Positions 42,228 through 50,998 of a stretch of DNA of 64,000 nucleotides are shown here, in pieces; the stretch's first letter is position 1; each line of letters starts with the position of its first letter. The position numbers and the translations under genes were made by a program. The notes under the pieces are model-generated. The model worked only from the letters and a program-made list of their open reading frames with translations. It was not told the DNA's origin and ran no database searches. The DNA comes from Rhodococcus sp. 14-2470-1b. Its GTDB lineage: Bacteria; Actinomycetota; Actinomycetes; Mycobacteriales; Mycobacteriaceae. The stretch covers positions 112,397 through 176,396 of the forward strand of contig NZ_NPFY01000010.1 in assembly GCF_002259415.1 (NCBI RefSeq), given 5' to 3'.

Positions 42228-43172
42228 TCACCATTCCCTCAGCGCTGCTCGCGCGGATTCCAGCGCGGATTGGGGACTTTCGAGCAACCAGTTGGCTTCG
42301 CCTGCTTTGTCGAAGTCGAACCACAGCAACCCGGAGACGCGGGTAGTGCCGAGGTAGGCGAAGAGGTCGGTGATCCATTGCGCTTTGTCTCCCAGGGCAT
42401 CTCCGCTGCCGGTTTCGTAGATCCACACGGGCTTCGAGGGTGCCACAGAGTTCGCGGTCGCGATGGCGTCGGCGAAGAGGTCTTCCGGGGTCTGCCAGTA
42501 CGTGCCTTCGCCCCCGCCGTTGTATCCGTCGATTCCCACGAGGTCGACGTAGAGGTCACCGGGGTAGGACTGCGCGGCGATGTCCAGTCCACCCGGGCGG
42601 TCGCTGCTGGCGTCGTAGGACCACACCCATTGCACTTTGCTGGCCCCTGCCTGCAGAAATATGTCGTGCACCCGGCGGTAGGCGGCGACGTAGTCCTCGG
42701 GGGTCGAGCGTGAGCCGTCCACCGACCACGGGTACCAGTCGCCGTTCATTTCGTGCCCGAACCTCACCTGCATCGGTTGGTCGAACTCGGCCGCGCTTCT
42801 CGCCCACCCGATGATGTACTCGTCGAAGTCTCCGGCAGCGATCCGTGCGGGCCGGAATCGTTCCTGATACTCACCTTCGTCGGGATGCCACGGCTCCCAC
42901 GTGACGGCGGGGATGGCACCTCGATCGTGAATGTCGTACAGGGTGTCGAGCGCGAGCGGACGCTCCCAGGCCCACGCCTCGAAGTAGTTGATCACCTCGG
43001 GGGCCCGGTTCAAATCGTCGCCGGTCGCAAAGGCCGTGTCGACACCTGAGTTCTCACCTTGCGACGACAGGCCGAACGTTCTCGCTGGAGTCTCCGCGGT
43101 GGCCGCGCATCCGGCCGACGCGAGCACCACTGTCGTGGCCACAGCCAGGAACAGGAGTGTGAAGCGGGTCAT
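42228..43172 (-). CDS. GH26-like beta-mannanase lipoprotein
   Basis: 314 aa with a signal peptide and lipobox ASAGC at about residues 18-22, so it should be tethered outside. The TIM-barrel hallmarks of GH26 are RFGHEMNGDWYPW with the acid/base glutamate (about residue 140), VGIDGYN, and VWIYETGSGD with the nucleophile glutamate (about residue 247). GH26 enzymes cleave beta-1,4-mannans or mixed glucans. It is divergently placed, 153 bp from the giant glycosyltransferase, which suggests it trims, releases or edits the polymer made by that enzyme. Confidence 0.85.
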   Translation of the reverse strand: MTRFTLLFLAVATTVVLASAGCAATAETPARTFGLSSQGENSGVDTAFATGDDLNRAPEVINYFEAWAWERPLALDTLYDIHDRGAIPAVTWEPWHPDEGEYQERFRPARIAAGDFDEYIIGWARSAAEFDQPMQVRFGHEMNGDWYPWSVDGSRSTPEDYVAAYRRVHDIFLQAGASKVQWVWSYDASSDRPGGLDIAAQSYPGDLYVDLVGIDGYNGGGEGTYWQTPEDLFADAIATANSVAPSKPVWIYETGSGDALGDKAQWITDLFAYLGTTRVSGLLWFDFDKAGEANWLLESPQSALESARAALREW

Positions 43173-43325
43173 AAGAATCCAATGTGTCGGTCAAACGGCG
43201 GACAGGTTTCAAAAGGCGGACAAACCAAACTCGAGGTAGGTTTCAGTTAGTCGGGTGTCACTTCGGTCAGCGTCGACCATCTTTCTTCCCTCTGCGATCG
43301 AAACTACAACAGTCGATTGGCCTTC

Positions 43326-46300
43326 ATGACATCTACATACGAGGACCGGATTGCGCTTGCATCCCGGTCCGTCGACCCAGCGCTCGTTGCCCCTCCTACC
43401 GATCCCAGCTTGCCCTCGCCGCCGACGGACGTCGAACGCGACTCCTACCTTCAGAGCGAAAATCGTTGGATTCCTTTGGCTTCCACCTTCGGCGGTTTTC
43501 TCACGACGGTCAGCTTGCTGTATCTCGTCCAGGGCCAGATGTGGGCCATTCCCCTGCTGATACCCCTCGCCATCACGACGACGGCGATGGTTGTCTCTCT
43601 TCTCACGTCCGTGCAACCGCGTCGAGACACCCTGGCCGGCCACATCGCTCGGGTGCGTTCCTACCAGCCGATTCACTATCCGAGTGTCGACGTGTTCCTC
43701 CCCAGTGCAGGCGAAGATATTGCGGTGCTGCACAACACGTTCTGGCATGTCAGCCGGTTGGATTGGTATGGCGAGATCACCGTGTACGTGCTGGACGACT
43801 CGGATCGGAGCAGTGTCCGCGAGCTGGCGGAGACCTTCGGCTACGAGTATCGCGTGCGTCCCGACCGCGGATTTCTCAAGAAGGCAGGCAATCTCCGATT
43901 CGGTTTCGACGAGTCCCATGGCGAGTTCATCACCATTTTCGACGCGGATTTCGTGCCTCGGCCGGACTACCTGCACGAGCTCATGCCGTACACCACCGAG
44001 GACGACGTGGCGATCGTGCAAAGTCCGCAGTTCTTCGACACCACACACCGCATGAACTGGATGGAGTACGCCGCGGGCGCGACGCAGGTCCTGTTCTACC
44101 GCTGGATCCAGGCTGCACGGGACAAGAGCGACGCGTCCATCTGCGTCGGCACCTGCGCCGTCTACCGCCGAAGTGCCCTGGAGCTGGGCGGTGGGTTCTC
44201 GGCCATCGAGCACAGCGAGGATGTCTACACGGGCGTCGACCTCATGCGCGTCGGTTTCCGGACGCGGTACGTCCCGGTCGTGGTGTCCAAGGGCTTGTGC
44301 CCGGAGACTCTGGATCAGTTCGCGAACCAGCAGTACCGCTGGGCCAACGGATCCATGAGCCTGCTGAAGTCACGCGCTTTCCACAAGATGCCGTTCACGC
44401 TTCGTCAGCGTCTGTGCTTCTGGTCCGGGTTCCTGTACTACATCGACACTGCGGTGAACGTGTATGTCATTGCGCTGCCGCCGATTCTGATGGCGTTCCT
44501 CGCGCCCGACGACGTGTCGATCAACAACTACCTGTTCGTGTTCCTGGCCATGGTGGTGCGCTTCGCGCTGGTACCGGTCATCACCATGGGCCGCGAGAGC
44601 ACCCTCGGACTCGATCGCGTTCAGGCTTTCTACTCCTACATCCACTCCCTGGCGGTAGTCGACGTCATGCGCGGACGCACCGACGCCTGGCAGGCCACCG
44701 GAATCAAGACCCGCTCGACCACCGCGAGGCGCGTCAAACGCGTCATGACGACCTGGTTGGTCCTGGTCCAGGTTCTGATGTGGGCGGGCATCTTCTGGAG
44801 GGCGCCGGAATACGGCTGGTCCAACTATGCCCCGATGATCGGCTTCGCTGTCTTCAACCTGATCGTCGTGTATCCCTTGATGTTCTGGCGGACCCAGTTC
44901 CCGGCTCTGCTGGATCCTATGACCCTTCGCCGCAGGCTCTTTCGCTCGGAGGTCATGACTTTCACCCAGCCACCCTCGTCGGAGAGGTTGCCGGAGCGCC
45001 GCCGCAGGATCCGCATCGAGTGGAACGCCTCTGCTGCCTGGCCGTGGCTGCTCGTCATGGGGGTTGTCTCGGCGGTTCTGTCGTTGCGGCCCGGTTCCAA
45101 CAGCACCGCGTTCCAGGACGAGGGACTGTATTTGTTCATCGGTCATCGCATGCTCGAGCACGTCACCGACGGTGCGACCGTCACCGAGTACCCCGGCGGC
45201 TATCTGTCGGGCGCGCCAGGGTTGTTCCCGGTGTTGGGTGCGCTCGCCGATACGGTCGGCGGCCTGGAAGCAGCGCGGATGGTGAGCTTGTTCTTCACCT
45301 GGGTTGCCATCGTCGCCGTCTACGGAATCGGTAATCGCTTGTTCGGCAAGTTGGCCGGATTGCTGGGTGCGGCTGCATTCACCTTGTCGGGATCGGTGAT
45401 CTTCCTGTCCCACATGGCGACATTCGACGCGATGGCCATGAGCCTCGTTGCCGTCGCACTGTGGCTCACTGTTCGGAGCGCGCAACAGAATTCACTGCTG
45501 TGGGCCCCGGTCATCGGCGCTGTCCTCGCTCTCGCGTTCCTGACGAAGTATGCGACGGCGGTCTATGCGCCCGGCGTCGCGGTAATCGGCATGATTCTGG
45601 CGTGGCCGAGCATCCGCTGGGGTGCGGCGCGGCAGGCGCTGCTCGTGCTCGCGTCGGGCACGGCGACGGCCTTTTTCATCTTGATCTTCTGGGCCCAGGA
45701 TCTCATTCCGGGAATCATGTCGACGACGACCAACCGGACGCCCATCTCCCCCGCGTCGGCATCACTGCTGTCGACGAACGTCGCGACGTGGGTCGGCGCG
45801 ATCCTCGTCCTGGCGCTGGTGGGCGCTGCGACGCAGTACCGGCGGTGGCCGATCGGGCTCGTCATGCTGGCCTTCTCGGTCATCGGGCCGGCCCAGCAGA
45901 TTCGTATCGGTGAGGAGACGTCGCTGTCCAAGCACGTCGCCTTCGGTCTCGTCTTCGCGGCGCCTCTGGCGGGTGCCCTGTTGGCGTGGTTGATCATTCG
46001 AGCCAAGTGGGTCGGCATACCGGTGGCCGGTGCAGTTCTGGTGATGCAGTCGGCACTCGGGTTCACTCAGTCTCAGCAGTTCTTGACGACGTGGGTCGAC
46101 GACACCGCCATGGTCGCGGCACTGCGCGACGAGATCGCCGCGTCTCCGGGGAAAGCGATTCTGGGTGAGGAACCTTCGGCTCAGCGTTACGCCCTGCGCG
46201 GTGAGGTGGAGCCGATTCTGTGGACGGACACCTTTGCGCTCGGGTACGGCAACAAGACCGGGATGCCTGCATACCGCGAGGCGATCGACCAGTCCCACTT

Positions 46301-46466
46301 CGGCACGATCTACCTGAACCTCAATACAGAGAACGGCAAGCAGATCAACGAATATCTCACGACGACGGAGACTCCGTACCGTCTGTCCAATCGAGTCCCC
46401 TTCACCCGATACGACGAGTTCGCCGGTTACTACCTCGTCTGGACCCCGAAGGTGTTGGAGCGGTGA
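43326..46466 (+). CDS. Fusion of BcsA-like processive GT2 synthase with GT39/ArnT-like membrane mannosyltransferase
   Basis: 1046 aa from the ATG at 43326 (a TTG three codons earlier is weaker). Residues about 50-95 are two membrane helices. Residues about 120-400 are a GT2 domain with VLDDSDR, IFDADFVPRPDY, HSEDVYTGVDL and QQYRWANGS (the D, DxD, acid/base and QxxRW of cellulose-synthase-type enzymes). More helices extend to about 530. After a basic linker (PERRRRIRIE), residues about 570-1046 are a second polytopic unit. It begins with the donor-site motif FQDEGLYLFIGHRM in its first loop, as in polyprenyl-phosphate-dependent GT39/GT83 enzymes. Its stop overlaps the PPM synthase start. Confidence 0.88.
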   Translation: MTSTYEDRIALASRSVDPALVAPPTDPSLPSPPTDVERDSYLQSENRWIPLASTFGGFLTTVSLLYLVQGQMWAIPLLIPLAITTTAMVVSLLTSVQPRRDTLAGHIARVRSYQPIHYPSVDVFLPSAGEDIAVLHNTFWHVSRLDWYGEITVYVLDDSDRSSVRELAETFGYEYRVRPDRGFLKKAGNLRFGFDESHGEFITIFDADFVPRPDYLHELMPYTTEDDVAIVQSPQFFDTTHRMNWMEYAAGATQVLFYRWIQAARDKSDASICVGTCAVYRRSALELGGGFSAIEHSEDVYTGVDLMRVGFRTRYVPVVVSKGLCPETLDQFANQQYRWANGSMSLLKSRAFHKMPFTLRQRLCFWSGFLYYIDTAVNVYVIALPPILMAFLAPDDVSINNYLFVFLAMVVRFALVPVITMGRESTLGLDRVQAFYSYIHSLAVVDVMRGRTDAWQATGIKTRSTTARRVKRVMTTWLVLVQVLMWAGIFWRAPEYGWSNYAPMIGFAVFNLIVVYPLMFWRTQFPALLDPMTLRRRLFRSEVMTFTQPPSSERLPERRRRIRIEWNASAAWPWLLVMGVVSAVLSLRPGSNSTAFQDEGLYLFIGHRMLEHVTDGATVTEYPGGYLSGAPGLFPVLGALADTVGGLEAARMVSLFFTWVAIVAVYGIGNRLFGKLAGLLGAAAFTLSGSVIFLSHMATFDAMAMSLVAVALWLTVRSAQQNSLLWAPVIGAVLALAFLTKYATAVYAPGVAVIGMILAWPSIRWGAARQALLVLASGTATAFFILIFWAQDLIPGIMSTTTNRTPISPASASLLSTNVATWVGAILVLALVGAATQYRRWPIGLVMLAFSVIGPAQQIRIGEETSLSKHVAFGLVFAAPLAGALLAWLIIRAKWVGIPVAGAVLVMQSALGFTQSQQFLTTWVDDTAMVAALRDEIAASPGKAILGEEPSAQRYALRGEVEPILWTDTFALGYGNKTGMPAYREAIDQSHFGTIYLNLNTENGKQINEYLTTTETPYRLSNRVPFTRYDEFAGYYLVWTPKVLER

Positions 46467-47218
46467 CGCACGATTTCGCCGGCGTGCTCGTGTGCGTGCC
46501 CACCTACAACGAGTCCAGCAACATCGAATCGCTGGTCCATCGGACGCTGAGTGCGGTGCCCGGTGCGTCGATTCTGGTGATCGACGATTCGAGCCCGGAC
46601 GGAACAGGAGATATCGCCGACGCGTTGGCCGCGGAACACCCGTGCATCTCGGTGCTGCACAGGCCCGCGAAATCGGGCCTCGCGACGGCGTATCTCGATG
46701 CGTTCCGCATCGGACTCGAACGGGGGTTCACTCGTCTGGTGGAGATGGACGCCGACGGCAGCCATGCGCCCGCGCATCTGCCGGCGATGGTCCAGGCATC
46801 GGGCGAGCCGGGCGTCGGCCTGGTCATCGGCTCTCGGTACGTCGCCGGCGGGCGTACCGAGGGCTGGCCGTGGACCCGGAAGGTCCTCTCTCGGGCCGGG
46901 AACAGCTATGTGCGTCTGCTGACGCCTCTGCGAGTTCGCGACGCGACCGCGGGCTACCGGGTCTTCACCGCCGACGCCCTGACGTCGATGGATCTGGATT
47001 CGGTGATGTCGAAGGGATACAGCTTCCAGGTGGAGATGGCGCTTCTCGTGCATCGGGCGGGCCTGGGTATCACCGAGGTGCCCATCACCTTCCGCGAACG
47101 AGAACTCGGCACGAGCAAGATGAGCCGTGCAGTCATCCTCGAAGCACTCTGGCGGACAACTGTCTGGGGTGTCTCGGACAGAGGTAAACGTTCGGAGACC
47201 TCGCCCATATCGGTGTGA
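46463..47218 (+). CDS. Polyprenol-phosphate-mannose synthase-like GT2 (Ppm/DPM1 type)
   Basis: 251 aa from the GTG at 46463, inside the stop of the fusion gene (GTGA). VCVPTYNESSNIESLVHRTL, VIDDSSPDGTGDIAD, VEMDADGSHAPAHLPAM, IGSRYVAGGRTEGWPWTRKVLSR and ITFRERELGTSKM are the conserved blocks of DPM1/Ppm1. The enzyme transfers mannose (or glucose) from GDP/UDP-sugar to polyprenyl phosphate on the inner membrane face. There is no lipid-anchoring membrane domain, so it is the soluble type. The coupling means its product is probably the donor for the ArnT-like half of the upstream fusion protein. Confidence 0.9.
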   Translation: MTHDFAGVLVCVPTYNESSNIESLVHRTLSAVPGASILVIDDSSPDGTGDIADALAAEHPCISVLHRPAKSGLATAYLDAFRIGLERGFTRLVEMDADGSHAPAHLPAMVQASGEPGVGLVIGSRYVAGGRTEGWPWTRKVLSRAGNSYVRLLTPLRVRDATAGYRVFTADALTSMDLDSVMSKGYSFQVEMALLVHRAGLGITEVPITFRERELGTSKMSRAVILEALWRTTVWGVSDRGKRSETSPISV

Positions 47219-47385
47219 ACTCCTAACGGTCCATGGCCTACACAGCGCATCGCTGTGTTCCTCCGAACGATCCGGCAAATGCCGGCGTAAACCATCCCGG
47301 CCTGTATAGGCGCATGTCCGCTGGCCGCTCTGTAGGCCCGGTCCGACGACGACGTGACGTGCGTGCCAGCTGAGACAATCAGTCT

Positions 47386-47856
47386 GTGAACCGCTTCTTC
47401 CCGGATCTGGAGCAAGTTTTGACGGCGACCTGGACCCCATCTGGCGGAGCCCAGATAACGTACGCAGACTTGCCTGACCCATGGCTGCGCGCGCTCGATC
47501 GACTGAGCCACGACCTCCGTGTGCGTCAGTACGGCGGCGACATCGAACACATCGATTGGGTAGCCGAGTACGACCCCCATGGCGGAGCGGTGTGGCTGAA
47601 GAGCGCAGTCACCATCATTGATCAGCGTGCCAACGGCCTACACGGCAACGGCATGGGTGCCCAGATCGACGCTGAAGAAGACGCTGCACTGTGGTCGATG
47701 GCAGATCTGACCCAGAATGCGATAGCCGAGGCGGGTACAGCGTGGCCGTGGGGCAATACAGGCGGGTTCATGAACCCTGCACTCGATCGCGACGTTGCTG
47801 TGTGGAAGGACCGAAACGGCAACTCCATTCGCATCGGGTACCTCGGCACCGATTGA
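47386..47856 (+). CDS. Hypothetical 156-aa protein
   Basis: A soluble protein starting at a GTG, with no signal peptide. The content is Trp/Asp/Gly-rich (LPDPWLRALDRLSHDLRV, DWVAEYDPHGGAVWLKS, AWPWGNTGGFMNP), suggestive of a small folded domain. I recognise no family. The gene is isolated: 167 bp after the PPM synthase and 145 bp before the convergent SGNH gene. Its GC content is slightly lower than that of the neighbours, so recent acquisition is possible. Confidence 0.6.
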   Translation: MNRFFPDLEQVLTATWTPSGGAQITYADLPDPWLRALDRLSHDLRVRQYGGDIEHIDWVAEYDPHGGAVWLKSAVTIIDQRANGLHGNGMGAQIDAEEDAALWSMADLTQNAIAEAGTAWPWGNTGGFMNPALDRDVAVWKDRNGNSIRIGYLGTD

Positions 47857-48001
47857 GACTCGGCCGCGTGAATCGGATGAGAGACCCGCTATCAGTGGCC
47901 GGGCGTGTGCGTGGCTCAGCCTTCTTCTGAAGGGAACCGATGAATCTCAGCGAGCCGTCCGCGTGTACAACCAGGCCGATGCCCAGGTACATGTCAGCGC
48001 A

Positions 48002-48724
48002 CTACTTCAACGCCTCCGATACATGCCGGGCAATTGCTGCGTGTCCTTCGTCGTCGACGTGGAGGCCGTCCGGGGAGAGCATGTCCTCGGTGATGACGTC
48101 GATGGGATCGACGAGGGAGATGAACTGGCCGCCCACCGCGGTGGCGGCGTCGCGGACGACATTGTCGAATGCGGTGACGAACGGCGGAACTTCACCTGCG
48201 CTGGAGGGACCGACGGCGATGATCCGAGCGTCGGGTAGCCCTGCTCGCAGCGTGCCGAAGGTTCTGTAGATCGCGTCGACGACGGGAGTCGGATCGTTGA
48301 CGAAGGCCTCGAAGTCGTTGTTCCCTCCCGACACCACGACGATGCGTGGGTCGAGCTGGACGGCTTCGGTGGCGACGGTACCGAAGTTCTCGCAGCGCGT
48401 TGCGCCGCAATCTGTTCCGGCGGTGACGTATCCGGTGGACCCGATGCCCAAGTTGGTTTCGTTCCAGAAGTTGGCGGATGCCAGCAGCGATGTCCATCGT
48501 TCGGTGAGTTCACTCGCTCCGGCACCGGAGGTGTACGAGTCGCCGATGAACACGGCCGAGGGGCCACCTGCGCTGGCAGGCGGCGTGTAGGCGGGCTGCG
48601 CCTCGTGACCGGCCTCGTCCTGTCGGGTCGAGTCGTAGTACAGACCTGCGATGATCGCACCGACCACAATGACCACTACCGCGGCCACAACCAGGACGCC
48701 CTTGCTCGAGATCCGATCAGACAT
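48002..48724 (-). CDS. SGNH-family hydrolase, membrane-anchored
   Basis: 240 aa from the ATG at 48724, within the last codons of the upstream glycosyltransferase gene (8-bp overlap). One N-terminal helix (residues about 9-30) anchors it. SGNH blocks: VFIGDSYTSGAG (nucleophile serine), a glycine in NLGIGSTGY, VVVSGGNNDFEAF, and SPDGLHVDDEGH with Asp/His. Extracytoplasmic SGNH enzymes in polysaccharide loci often add or remove O-acyl groups, which fits its place after several O-acetyltransferase genes. Confidence 0.85.
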   Translation of the reverse strand: MSDRISSKGVLVVAAVVVIVVGAIIAGLYYDSTRQDEAGHEAQPAYTPPASAGGPSAVFIGDSYTSGAGASELTERWTSLLASANFWNETNLGIGSTGYVTAGTDCGATRCENFGTVATEAVQLDPRIVVVSGGNNDFEAFVNDPTPVVDAIYRTFGTLRAGLPDARIIAVGPSSAGEVPPFVTAFDNVVRDAATAVGGQFISLVDPIDVITEDMLSPDGLHVDDEGHAAIARHVSEALK

Positions 48725-49808
48725 GAATGTGTTCCCCCTCGTAATGCTGTTCGAGAGTGCGCGCGACCGCTGCGGTTCCGAATCGTCGACGCACCTCGGC
48801 GCGTCCTTTCGTCCCCATCTCGTCGCGAAGTGCACTGCTGCTCAGCAGTTTCCGAACCGCCCCGACGAGCGCATCCACATCGTCACCGGGCACGACCATT
48901 CCACACCCGATGCTCGTGACTTCCGGTGCGAGTCCGCAGCTGTCGGTGACGACGACGGGTAACCCGACGGCCATGGCCTCGAGCACCGACATGGGATACG
49001 GCTCGTCGACAGACGGCAACACGTACACCGATGCTCGACGCATACGTGCTGCGGTCTCCGACGGCGCGATCGCACCCTCCCAGCGAACGTGCTGAGCGCG
49101 CGCGATCTGCGCACCTTCGCCTTCGTCCGGCCCGACAAGCGTGAATGCCGCCGTCGGGAACTCGGGTGCCAGCATCTCCGCCATCCGCGCAAAGAGTTCG
49201 GGTCGCTTACGTGAATGCAGTCGGGCGAGAAAGAGCACTTCGACGCTGCCGCAGCCGACCCGTTCCGGTAGCTCCGGGACCCCATTGGTCAGCGCCACGA
49301 GAGCAAGACCAGGACCGGCGACGTCGATGAGGTCGGATCGCTCGCGCGGGGTGAGGTAGAACAACGCAGATGCCGATCGCAGCACCCGCCTGGTAAGGAG
49401 CGCGTCGAGTGGCTTGGCGAGGACGTTGTCGCTCGCATCGATCATGCCGTGGGTCTGCACCACAACGCGGACCCCCAGGGCACGGAACAGGATTGCCGCG
49501 GGAAGCGTCACCAGATCACGAGCGAGGTGCACGTGCACCACGTCGAACCCTCTGCCCTCGCGAATGATCCACCGCAACAGACCTGGTGACGACAACCCGG
49601 CAAAGCCGATTCGCGGCAACAGTTTTCGCGGTCCGAACAGGTGCACAGTCACATCGGACGCTCTCGGGTGCTGCGCGGACCCCGCCGCCACGATCGTCAC
49701 ATCGTGCCCGTCGACGGCCAGCGCGTCCGCCTGATTCGACGCCACCCTCGCGGGGCCGCCGTAGGCGCCGTCTTCCGAGATGAGGGTGACGACGTGAAGA
49801 ATGCGCAT
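48717..49808 (-). CDS. GT4 family glycosyltransferase
   Basis: 363 aa GT-B enzyme. The N-terminus RILHVVTLISEDGAYGGPARVA has the glycine-rich GGPA loop of the acceptor domain. The donor half has VEVLFLARLHSRKRPELF, then VLPSVDEPYPMSVLEAMAVGLPVVVTD with the E-x7-E motif holding the nucleotide sugar. It would add one sugar to the lipid-linked repeat unit. It overlaps the WcaF-like gene by one base and the SGNH gene by eight. The donor is unknown. Confidence 0.87.
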   Translation of the reverse strand: MRILHVVTLISEDGAYGGPARVASNQADALAVDGHDVTIVAAGSAQHPRASDVTVHLFGPRKLLPRIGFAGLSSPGLLRWIIREGRGFDVVHVHLARDLVTLPAAILFRALGVRVVVQTHGMIDASDNVLAKPLDALLTRRVLRSASALFYLTPRERSDLIDVAGPGLALVALTNGVPELPERVGCGSVEVLFLARLHSRKRPELFARMAEMLAPEFPTAAFTLVGPDEGEGAQIARAQHVRWEGAIAPSETAARMRRASVYVLPSVDEPYPMSVLEAMAVGLPVVVTDSCGLAPEVTSIGCGMVVPGDDVDALVGAVRKLLSSSALRDEMGTKGRAEVRRRFGTAAVARTLEQHYEGEHIHV

Positions 49809-50350
49809 CAGTTCGTCGGCGAGGTCATGTCCGCGGACGGCGGTGCGAGAACAACTGCGCCTGGCAGGACATCACGCGTGACGAGCGCGGTGGCCCCGAC
49901 CGTCGCATCGTCTCCGATGGTGACCCCGCGCAGCACCGTTGCTCGTGCAGCGATCCACACGCTGCTTCCAACGATGATGGGTGCGTTGTCGAATTCGAAT
50001 GTGGGCGAGCGGCGATCGTGACTACCAGTGCACAGCAAGACTCCTTGAGAGATGCAGGTGTTCGCACCGATGGTCACGGGTTCGAGGTTGAGAATCCAGA
50101 CGTCCTCACCCACCCAGGAGTCGGCGCCGATGCTGAGCTTCCACGGCCAATGGATCCGTACTCCGTGGCGGACGAGGACACCGGGTCCGATCTGTGCCCC
50201 GAACGCCCGAAGCGTGGCGACCCGCACCGAATTGGGGCACCACCACCGTCCGAGAAATACGGTGGACACCGTCAACCACAGAGCCTGAACCAACAGCGGC
50301 CTGCCCTTGTCGTAGCCTGCACCGGTGAATCCGGCCAGCGATCGAGGCAT
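49808..50350 (-). CDS. wcaF: WcaF-like hexapeptide O-acetyltransferase
   Basis: 180 aa. The N-terminal GRPLLVQALWLTVSTVFLGRWWCPN and the FGAQIGPGVLVRHGVRIHWPWKLSIGADSWVGED region are characteristic of colanic-acid WcaF-type transferases. The left-handed beta-helix follows (NAPIIVGSSVWIAARATVLRGVTIGDDATVGA). They acetylate a sugar of the repeat unit from acetyl-CoA in the cytoplasm. It is 3 bp from the preceding gene and overlaps the next by one base. Confidence 0.88.
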   Translation of the reverse strand: MPRSLAGFTGAGYDKGRPLLVQALWLTVSTVFLGRWWCPNSVRVATLRAFGAQIGPGVLVRHGVRIHWPWKLSIGADSWVGEDVWILNLEPVTIGANTCISQGVLLCTGSHDRRSPTFEFDNAPIIVGSSVWIAARATVLRGVTIGDDATVGATALVTRDVLPGAVVLAPPSADMTSPTN

Positions 50351-50353
50351 GCC

Positions 50354-50944
50354 CTACTTCTCCAGCGGCTGGGCCATCGGGGCGACCATCACACTGCCCG
50401 GGGCTACATCCCTGACCACCACCGCATTCGCACCGATCGTCGAACCATCTCCGATCGTGATCGGCCCTGCAATCACTGCGCCGGCTGCAACCGTGACGTC
50501 GTCGCCGATGGTGGGCTGCCCCTTCGCAGACCATCCGATGGAGACGTGCTGATTCAGCCAGAAGTTGCGTCCCACAGAGGTGGCGCACAGGATCGTTCCG
50601 GTTCCATGGTGCAGAAAGAATCCTGGCCCGATCGACTCGGAGTCGAGGACGATCGTCGGATCCGGCCGATACGCGACGCGCAGTACAAGCCGGAGAGGTA
50701 ACGGACTCTCGCGCAGGCGATAGTGCAGCACGTTGCGAAATTCCTTCAGCGCTCCGGCAAGATAGGCAAAGCGCGAATACTCGTCGAGCGGTACGAGTGC
50801 GTCGTTGCCGATACAGTCGATCCACCGATCGACGTCGGTACGCACTACTTCGGACTGCCCGCTCACCGAAACGGCCCACCACAGCGGCCTTGCCCACAGT
50901 CGAGCAAGAAGAATCAAGGGAGACTTCCGCGCACTGTAGACCAT
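50354..50944 (-). CDS. Serine-acetyltransferase-like hexapeptide O-acetyltransferase
   Basis: 196 aa from the ATG at 50944. In-frame starts further upstream would overlap the divergent glycosidase. The N-terminal half is helical. The C-terminal beta-helix (GPGFFLHHGTGTILCATSVGRNFWLNQHVSIG, GDDVTVAAGAVIAGPITIGDGSTIGANAVVV) resembles CysE-type acetyltransferases, with the catalytic histidine in FFLHHGTG. The location makes sugar O-acetylation more likely than cysteine synthesis. It is the first gene of a four-gene leftward group ending at 48002. Confidence 0.82.
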   Translation of the reverse strand: MVYSARKSPLILLARLWARPLWWAVSVSGQSEVVRTDVDRWIDCIGNDALVPLDEYSRFAYLAGALKEFRNVLHYRLRESPLPLRLVLRVAYRPDPTIVLDSESIGPGFFLHHGTGTILCATSVGRNFWLNQHVSIGWSAKGQPTIGDDVTVAAGAVIAGPITIGDGSTIGANAVVVRDVAPGSVMVAPMAQPLEK

Positions 50945-50998
50945 GGCTCCAAATCTATGGTCACACAAGGCTTGTGTCCACCCGGCATACTTGTTTTC

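Noticed and set aside
43184..45334. Long plus-strand open frame (716 codons) over the fused glycosyltransferase
   Set aside because: It is a different phase of the same GC-rich DNA, with Arg/His/Gly-rich content and no domains, while the 1046-aa frame has complete GT motifs.
50354..50944. CysE for cysteine biosynthesis
   Set aside because: It lies in a run of polysaccharide genes with no cysK nearby; sugar O-acetylation is more likely.
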